DNA of 9,995 nt from Bacillota bacterium (GTDB lineage Bacteria > Bacillota > Dethiobacteria > DTU022 > JAAZDU01). Of this stretch, positions 5,158 through 9,995 are shown one piece after another (the stretch's first letter is position 1; each line of letters starts with the position of its first letter). The translations under genes were made by a program, and so were the position numbers. The notes below the pieces were generated by a model. It was not told where the DNA came from and did not search any database. It saw nothing but the letters and a program-made list of their open reading frames with translations. The stretch covers positions 1-9,995 of the forward strand of contig JAAZDU010000118.1 in the NCBI GenBank assembly GCA_012512665.1. Direction: 5' to 3'.

Positions 5158-5826
5158 ATGGGTGATAAAACAAGAATACTAATAGTTGACGATCATACCC
5201 TTTTTCGCTCTGGCTTAAAAGCCCTTCTAGAGAAAGAAGAGGATCTTGTCATTGTAGCAGAAGCAGAAAACGCCGAGGAGGCAATGAAAAAACTCTCAGA
5301 AAACAGTAATATCAACCTCATTCTCATGGACATCGGGATGCCAGGAACCGACGGGCTGGAAACTACATGCCGTATCAAAAAAGAATATCCCGAAAAAAAA
5401 ATTATAGTTTTAACTATGTACGATGATGAACCCTACCTGCTGAAGGCCATGGAATCCGGAGCCTCCGGTTACGTTTTGAAAGAAGCTGCTACCACGGAGT
5501 TGGTCAATGCTATTCGCACTGTTATGCAAGGAGAACTGGCTATACAACCTTCACTCATCAAGATACTTGTAGAAAACGCCCTCGGAAGCAGTGCCGGTAA
5601 TGAAAGCACCAGCGATAAAAAAGAAGAAGTCCTTACTGAAAGAGAAAAGGAAGTGCTACAGCATGTTGCCCTTGGTTACACCAACCAGCAGATAGCAGAT
5701 CTTTTGGTAGTCAGCGTAAAAACAGTAGAAAAGCACAAAGCACATATTATGGAAAAACTAAAGCTAAAGGAGCGCCACCAGCTAGTGGATTATGCTATTA
5801 AAAAAGGGATGCTCAAGCTTGAATAA
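5158..5826 (+). CDS. Response regulator, NarL/FixJ (LuxR) family
   Basis: This is a 222-residue two-component regulator from ATG 5158, with GGGGAGA 7 nt upstream. The receiver domain (about 5-122) has the acidic pair D11/D12, phospho-acceptor Asp58 in LILMDIGMPGTDG, Thr86 and Lys108. A linker (about 140-157) leads to a LuxR-type helix-turn-helix (about 158-218), with LTEREKEVLQHVALGYTNQQ and VSVKTVEKHKAHIMEKLKL characteristic of the family. Phosphorylation should promote dimerisation and DNA binding. HisKA_3 kinases normally pair with this class, so the kinase at 3146-4600 is the likely partner, although a small gene and a terminator lie between. Targets are unknown; its own operon or the divergent FMN operon are nearby possibilities. 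It converges with folC, the two stops being 4 nt apart. Confidence 0.94.
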   Translation: MGDKTRILIVDDHTLFRSGLKALLEKEEDLVIVAEAENAEEAMKKLSENSNINLILMDIGMPGTDGLETTCRIKKEYPEKKIIVLTMYDDEPYLLKAMESGASGYVLKEAATTELVNAIRTVMQGELAIQPSLIKILVENALGSSAGNESTSDKKEEVLTEREKEVLQHVALGYTNQQIADLLVVSVKTVEKHKAHIMEKLKLKERHQLVDYAIKKGMLKLE

Positions 5827-5830
5827 CAGG

Positions 5831-7123
5831 TTACAATAGCAAAAAAGAACGAGCACTGCTGATAGTGTACAGGGAGCCGGCGACCAGGACCATATCCTGA
5901 GGGCTAGCCAGGGAAAGCGCCAGCTCTACAGCTTTCTCAATTTTTGGCTCCAGCAATATTTCACCTGCAAAAAGAGGCCGCAATATGTCGCGTACAGATT
6001 CAGGTGCGGCTGCGCGGGGGTTTTCAGGCGCTGTGATTATTATTTTTTGGGCCAGGGGGGCAACAGGCTGAAGCATATTTTTTATATCTTTATCTCCCAG
6101 AATACCCAACACCAAAATTAACCTCTCATACTGAAAGTAATCTTGAACAGCTTTTTTTAAAGCCAGCATAGCCTCCACATTATGAGCGCCATCTAGCACC
6201 ACCAAAGGCTTTTCACCCATTACTTCCAACCTGCCAGGCCAGGAAGCCTGACGTAGCCCAGCACGAATACTTTCTTCTGTCACCTTAAAGTCACTTTTTA
6301 ACAACTCCAGGCAGGCCAGGGCTAAAGAAGCATTGGACAGCTGGTGCTCGCCCAAAAGGGAAATTTCTAGACTGTCCAGCCTGTCCCTTAAGCCTTGAAA
6401 ATAAAAAACCTGCTTTCCTTTTTGGACCTTTGAGCGCAGGTAGGAAAAGTCTTTGCCCAGAATATAAAGGGAAGTTTTTTTGGCCAGACAGGCCTGCTTA
6501 ATAACCTGTAGCGCTTCCGGCTGCGATACACCTGTTACTACCGGCACCCCTTCCTTGATAATGCCAGCTTTCTCCCGGGCAATATCCTCGAGGGTCGGGC
6601 CTAAAACCTGGGTATGATCCAAAGCAACCGTAGTCAAAACACAGGCCAAGGGGTTAACTACATTGGTGGCATCAAGCCTGCCCCCCAGGCCCACCTCTAA
6701 AACCACCACATCAGGCTTTTCCTGAGCAAAATAAGTAAAAGCCAGGGCTGTTACAACTTCAAATTCCGTAGGCTGCCCCAGGTAGGGTTTGGCGGTAACC
6801 TTTTCCACCAGAGGCTTAAGCTCCTTCACCAGCAGGGAAAGCCTATCGGGAGGGATATCGCTGCCGTTAATGGACATGCGGTTGGTAAATTGGAGCAGGT
6901 AAGGAGAAGTATAGAGGCCAACACGGTAACCTGATTTTTCCAACACACTGGCTATAAAAGCAGCGGTAGATCCTTTCCCGTTGGTCCCTCCTATATGAAT
7001 AAAACGCAGCTTTTGCTGGGGGTTACCTAAAAGTTTAAGCAGGGCTTGAATTCTTTCCAAACCCTGTTTCATGCCGAAAGGGCCGATACTGTGGATCCAG
7101 GCCAGCGCTTCCTCGTAGTTCAG
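5831..7123 (-). CDS. folC: Folylpolyglutamate synthase / dihydrofolate synthase, probable CTG start
   Basis: FolC adds glutamate to dihydropteroate and to tetrahydrofolates in an ATP-dependent Mur-ligase-type reaction in the cytoplasm. From the proposed CTG start it has 430 residues, a usual length. Landmarks: P-loop GTNGKGST (46-53), YTSPYLLQFTNRMSING (71-87), GLGGRLDATN (145-154), DHTQVLG (169-175), REKAGII (183-189, with the lysine that is carbamylated in this family) and the C-terminal LDGAHN (310-315). The first ATG in frame (7072) has no ribosome binding site and would remove the conserved N-terminus NYEEALAWIHSIGPFG. That segment is encoded in frame directly upstream, beginning at CTG 7123, 6 nt after AGGTGA. 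The segment and ribosome binding site are seen directly; initiation at CTG is inferred. valS lies upstream with its stop 6 nt before the CTG, so the two form an operon. Confidence 0.9.
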   Translation of the reverse strand: MNYEEALAWIHSIGPFGMKQGLERIQALLKLLGNPQQKLRFIHIGGTNGKGSTAAFIASVLEKSGYRVGLYTSPYLLQFTNRMSINGSDIPPDRLSLLVKELKPLVEKVTAKPYLGQPTEFEVVTALAFTYFAQEKPDVVVLEVGLGGRLDATNVVNPLACVLTTVALDHTQVLGPTLEDIAREKAGIIKEGVPVVTGVSQPEALQVIKQACLAKKTSLYILGKDFSYLRSKVQKGKQVFYFQGLRDRLDSLEISLLGEHQLSNASLALACLELLKSDFKVTEESIRAGLRQASWPGRLEVMGEKPLVVLDGAHNVEAMLALKKAVQDYFQYERLILVLGILGDKDIKNMLQPVAPLAQKIIITAPENPRAAAPESVRDILRPLFAGEILLEPKIEKAVELALSLASPQDMVLVAGSLYTISSARSFLLL

Positions 7124-7129
7124 TCTTTC

Positions 7130-9778
7130 TCACCTCGTTAATTTTGTTAATTCTTGTAACCGTTCCTGCAGCTTCTGGCGGTGCATGGTAAGATCTTCTT
7201 GTTTGTCCTGGTTTTTTCGTACTACGTGCGGCGGTGCTTTTTGCACAAATTGGGGGTTGGCCAGCTTACGGGATACCTGCATCAAATCTTTTTCAACCTC
7301 AGCCAGCTCTTTTTGCAGCCTCCCTATTTCCCCTTCAATATCTACTACACCTTCCAAAGGAAGATAGACTTCAACTTTTCCTGAAAGGGCGGTCAGGGCT
7401 TTTTCAGGCTTTTCTTCTCCCTCCTGTAAAAATATAACTTGATCTGCAAAAGCCAGCTTTTTTAAAACTACTTCTTCTTCCTTAAGAAGCGAAGCATATT
7501 CGTCAGAAGTGCGCAGTATGACCTTAGTTTTTTTACCGGGGGGCAGGGCTACTTCTCCCCGTAAAAAACGAATAGCTTTGACAACCTCCAAGACATGCGT
7601 AAAGGCCTGTGCTTTTTCTTCAAGCTCAGGGCTTGCTTCTGCAATAGGCCAAGAAGCGGTAGCCAGGATACTTTCCTCTCCCCTGCCGGGCAGGTGCTGC
7701 CATATCTCCTCGGAGATAAAGGGCATAAAGGGGTGAAGAAGTTTCAGCGTCCCCCTTAAAACATGATGGAGAACCTGGAGAACCCTTTTCTTATCCTGCT
7801 CGCTTCCCCCAAAAATCTGTATTTTGCTCAGCTCAATGTACCAATCGCAGAAATCGCTCCAGATAAAGTCGTACAGGCGCCTGGCCGCTTCTCCCAGCTC
7901 ATATTCCTCTAAAAAGGAGGTCACCTCCAAGACGGTTTTTCTATAGCGGTCCAGGATCCAGTGCTCATGGCGAGATAGATTTTCCGAAAGGGGACCAGGG
8001 TCAATACCCTCCAGATTCATTAGCACAAAGCGGCTGGCATTCCAAATCTTATTGGCAAAATTACGGCCGGCCTCCACATTTTCAAAGCGGAAGCGCTGGT
8101 CATTGCCGGGAGCCTGGCCGGTGATGAGGGTGTAGCGCAGGGTGTCGGCACCATACTTGGAGATAACCTCCAGCGGGTCAACGCCATTGCCCAACGACTT
8201 GCTCATTTTTCTACCCTGGGCATCCCTTACCAAGCCGTGAATGTAGACATCCTTAAAAGGAATCTCCTTCATAAAATGCAGAGACATAAAGATCATGCGG
8301 GCCACCCAGAAGTAAATAATGTCATACCCTGTGACCAGTACCGATGTAGGGAAAAAGAGTTCCAGCTCTTTCGTCTTACCACGCCAGCCCAGAGTGGAAA
8401 AAGGCCAGAGAGCTGAGCTAAACCAGGTATCGAGCACATCAGGATCTTGTTCAAGGCTTTTGCTACCACATACGGGACAGCTGGTTGGGTCCTGACGGGC
8501 CACGATCATTTCACCGCACTCGCAGTACCAGGCAGGGATTCTGTGCCCCCACCAAATCTGACGGGAAATACACCAGTCTCTTACATTTTCCAGCCAGGTC
8601 AGGTAAACCTTTGTGAAACGGGAAGGCACAAAACTTATTTTTTTATCTATAACTGCTTTTAAAGCGGGTTCAGCCAGCGGTTTCATCTTCACAAACCACT
8701 GCATGGAAACAAGGGGTTCGATCGCCGTCTTACAGCGCTGGCAGTGCCCCACAGCATGCTCATACTCCTCTACTTTTTCCACCAGGCCCAGTTTTTTTAG
8801 ATCCTCCACTACTTTTTGGCGGCAGGCCAGGCGGTCCATGCCGGCATAGGGCCCCGTCTCCTCTGACATGGAGCCATCGTTATTAATTACCTGGATGGAG
8901 GGCAGTTCGTGGCGCACGGCTACCTCAAAATCATTGGGGTCATGGGCAGGAGTGATCTTGACAGCACCGGTGCCAAAGGAGGGGTCAACATACTCGTCAG
9001 CTATAATGGGAATCTCCCTCTCCATCAGGGGAAGAAGCACCTTTTTGCCAACAAGGTGCTGGTAACGCTTATCAGAAGGGTTGACGGCTACAGCGGTATC
9101 CCCCAGCATGGTCTCAGGCCTGGTAGTGGCTACGGTAATGTAACCCTCCCCTTCCAGCAGGGGATAGCGGATATAGGTAAGGGTCCCCTTTACGTCTTCA
9201 TGTTCAACTTCAATGTCAGAAAGTGCCGTGCTGCAGCGGGGGCACCAGTTAATCATGTAGTTGCCACGATAAATAAAACCTTCCTCGAAAAGGCTGACAA
9301 AAACTTCCCGCACGGCCCTGGAGCAACCCTCGTCCATGGTAAACCTTTCGCGGGACCAGTCGCAGGAGACTCCCAGGCACTGCAGCTGCTCCAGGATGCG
9401 CTTGTGGTAGCTTTCCTTCCATTGCCAGGCTTTCTTCAGAAAGGCTTCCCTACCTATATCGTGACGGCTTAAACCTTCATCTTTTTGCAAATGCTCTTCA
9501 ACCTTGATCTGGGTGGCAATGCCGGCGTGATCACAGCCGGGAAGCCAGAGTGTATCATAACCCTGCATCCTTTTCCAGCGAACAAGCACATCTTGAATAG
9601 TATTGTTTAAAGCATGGCCCATATGCAGGCTGCCGGTTACATTGGGAGGAGGAATGACAATGCTGTAAACCCTGGACCCATCGCCCCTGGCCTGGAAACA
9701 GCCGCTATCTAACCAGAATTTATAAATTTTATCCTCTACCATCCTAGGCTCATAAACCGTTGGCATTATCCCGGACAA
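7130..9778 (-). CDS. valS: Valine--tRNA ligase
   Basis: This class I aminoacyl-tRNA synthetase charges tRNA-Val in the cytoplasm. At 882 residues it is full length. The catalytic core has the HIGH-type motif HMGH (52-55, in PPNVTGSLHMGH) and KMSKS (524-528). The inserted CP1 editing domain (about 190-345) includes TTRPETMLGDTAV and GTGAVKITPAHDPNDFE. Zinc-finger-like cysteines occur at 179/182 and 419/421/434/437. The anticodon-binding domain spans about 600-740, and a charged coiled-coil tail (about 815-882) is typical of ValRS. The start is TTG 9778, with AAGGAG 10 nt upstream; the next ATG (residue 5) lies 22 nt from it. A promoter sits about 60 nt upstream with no room for a T-box leader. 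It is followed immediately by folC, a common Firmicutes arrangement. Confidence 0.97.
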   Translation of the reverse strand: MSGIMPTVYEPRMVEDKIYKFWLDSGCFQARGDGSRVYSIVIPPPNVTGSLHMGHALNNTIQDVLVRWKRMQGYDTLWLPGCDHAGIATQIKVEEHLQKDEGLSRHDIGREAFLKKAWQWKESYHKRILEQLQCLGVSCDWSRERFTMDEGCSRAVREVFVSLFEEGFIYRGNYMINWCPRCSTALSDIEVEHEDVKGTLTYIRYPLLEGEGYITVATTRPETMLGDTAVAVNPSDKRYQHLVGKKVLLPLMEREIPIIADEYVDPSFGTGAVKITPAHDPNDFEVAVRHELPSIQVINNDGSMSEETGPYAGMDRLACRQKVVEDLKKLGLVEKVEEYEHAVGHCQRCKTAIEPLVSMQWFVKMKPLAEPALKAVIDKKISFVPSRFTKVYLTWLENVRDWCISRQIWWGHRIPAWYCECGEMIVARQDPTSCPVCGSKSLEQDPDVLDTWFSSALWPFSTLGWRGKTKELELFFPTSVLVTGYDIIYFWVARMIFMSLHFMKEIPFKDVYIHGLVRDAQGRKMSKSLGNGVDPLEVISKYGADTLRYTLITGQAPGNDQRFRFENVEAGRNFANKIWNASRFVLMNLEGIDPGPLSENLSRHEHWILDRYRKTVLEVTSFLEEYELGEAARRLYDFIWSDFCDWYIELSKIQIFGGSEQDKKRVLQVLHHVLRGTLKLLHPFMPFISEEIWQHLPGRGEESILATASWPIAEASPELEEKAQAFTHVLEVVKAIRFLRGEVALPPGKKTKVILRTSDEYASLLKEEEVVLKKLAFADQVIFLQEGEEKPEKALTALSGKVEVYLPLEGVVDIEGEIGRLQKELAEVEKDLMQVSRKLANPQFVQKAPPHVVRKNQDKQEDLTMHRQKLQERLQELTKLTR

Positions 9779-9835
9779 TGACTCTCAGCTCCTTTTCTTT
9801 GCGCGATTCTCATAAAATGCCTATTTATCGGTATT

Positions 9836-9864
9836 ATCTTATAATTTTAAGATAGCAAAGTCAA
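9836..9864 (-). promoter_or_regulatory. Sigma-A promoter of valS-folC
   Basis: On the minus strand TTGACT (9864-9859) and TAAGAT (9841-9836) are separated by 17 nt. Transcription would start near 9829, leaving about a 50-nt leader before the TTG start of valS. Confidence 0.65.
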
Positions 9865-9904
9865 CAGTAGGCTTATTGTTAACCCTACTATTTTTTAGGT
9901 TGAC
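9860..9904. repeat. Nested dyad between two divergent promoters
   Basis: GTCAAC (9860-9865) and GTTGAC (9899-9904) are outer arms. AGTAGG (9866-9871) and CCTACT (9884-9889) are inner arms around a 12-nt loop. Each outer arm contains most of the -35 box of one divergent promoter. On the plus strand the inner stem is followed by ATTTTTT, which weakly resembles a terminator. A shared operator is the more interesting reading; both are inferences. Confidence 0.5.
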
Positions 9905-9928
9905 AATCTATGCCGCTGCCGCTATACT
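9900..9928 (+). promoter_or_regulatory. Strong sigma-A promoter reading out of the right edge
   Basis: TTGACA (9900-9905), a 17-nt spacer, and TATACT (9923-9928) give a near-consensus promoter. No start codon with a ribosome binding site follows within the remaining 67 nt, so the driven gene or RNA lies beyond the window. It is divergent from the valS promoter, with the two -35 boxes 35 nt apart. Confidence 0.75.
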
Positions 9929-9995
9929 ATCAGTAACCTGCTTGCCAGCGCCGAATAAATAAAAAAGGATTATTAATCAAGGTAAAAACACATTA

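Noticed and set aside
8909..9472. 187-codon plus-strand frame opposite valS
   Set aside because: It lies wholly antisense to the highly conserved ValRS catalytic and editing domains, has no recognisable domain, and is explained as a shadow of GC-biased codons in valS.
9866..9896. Plus-strand intrinsic terminator upstream of valS (AGTAGG/CCTACT plus T6)
   Set aside because: No plus-strand gene precedes it in this region and the stem is weak; it fits better as part of the divergent promoter dyad.
1..9995. CRISPR array, tRNA or rRNA genes, phage or complete mobile elements
   Set aside because: No regularly spaced direct repeats, cloverleaf with conserved T-arm, rRNA-like block, integrase or transposase was found on either strand.

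Overview
The window looks like a chromosomal segment of an anaerobic, low-to-moderate GC Firmicute, most likely a Clostridia or Peptococcaceae-type bacterium. The grounds are strong AGGAGG-type ribosome binding sites, frequent GTG/TTG starts, an AT-rich non-coding background, sigma-A type promoters, the Firmicutes-typical valS-folC pair, and extracytoplasmic FMN-binding lipoproteins. The genus is inferred only; no rRNA or tRNA gene is present.

Layout. Positions 1-483 hold no recognisable gene. They contain a stop-free minus-strand stretch running off the left edge, a very good minus-strand promoter (268-296), and a complex inverted repeat that probably ends the neighbouring minus-strand operon (371-439). 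Positions 484-1892 (minus strand) carry a two-gene operon of secreted flavoproteins: an upstream lipoprotein with two tandem FMN-binding domains, whose 5' end appears frameshifted, and a downstream RnfG/NqrC-like lipoprotein with one FMN-binding domain. A divergent intergenic region follows, with a strong plus-strand promoter at 2065-2093.

Positions 2124-5826 (plus strand) form a sensory module. It comprises a membrane-anchored PhnD-like substrate-binding protein, a HAMP/HisKA_3 histidine kinase starting 2 nt after it, a 64-residue single-span membrane protein, an intrinsic terminator, and a NarL/LuxR-type response regulator that seems to have its own promoter. No ABC permease or ATPase accompanies the binding protein, so the simplest reading is that it presents a ligand to the kinase, which signals to the regulator.

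Positions 5831-9778 (minus strand) are folC and valS, convergent with the response regulator across a 4-nt gap. folC almost certainly begins at a CTG codon 8 nt past the valS stop. valS begins at TTG. Upstream of valS are two back-to-back sigma-A promoters whose -35 boxes sit in the outer arms of one dyad. The right-hand promoter drives transcription out of the window toward an unseen gene.

No CRISPR array, complete mobile element, RNA gene or phage gene was seen. The best candidates for something undescribed are the binding-protein/kinase/small-membrane-protein module, the out-of-frame start of the double-FMN lipoprotein, the CTG start of folC and the symmetric divergent promoter upstream of valS.
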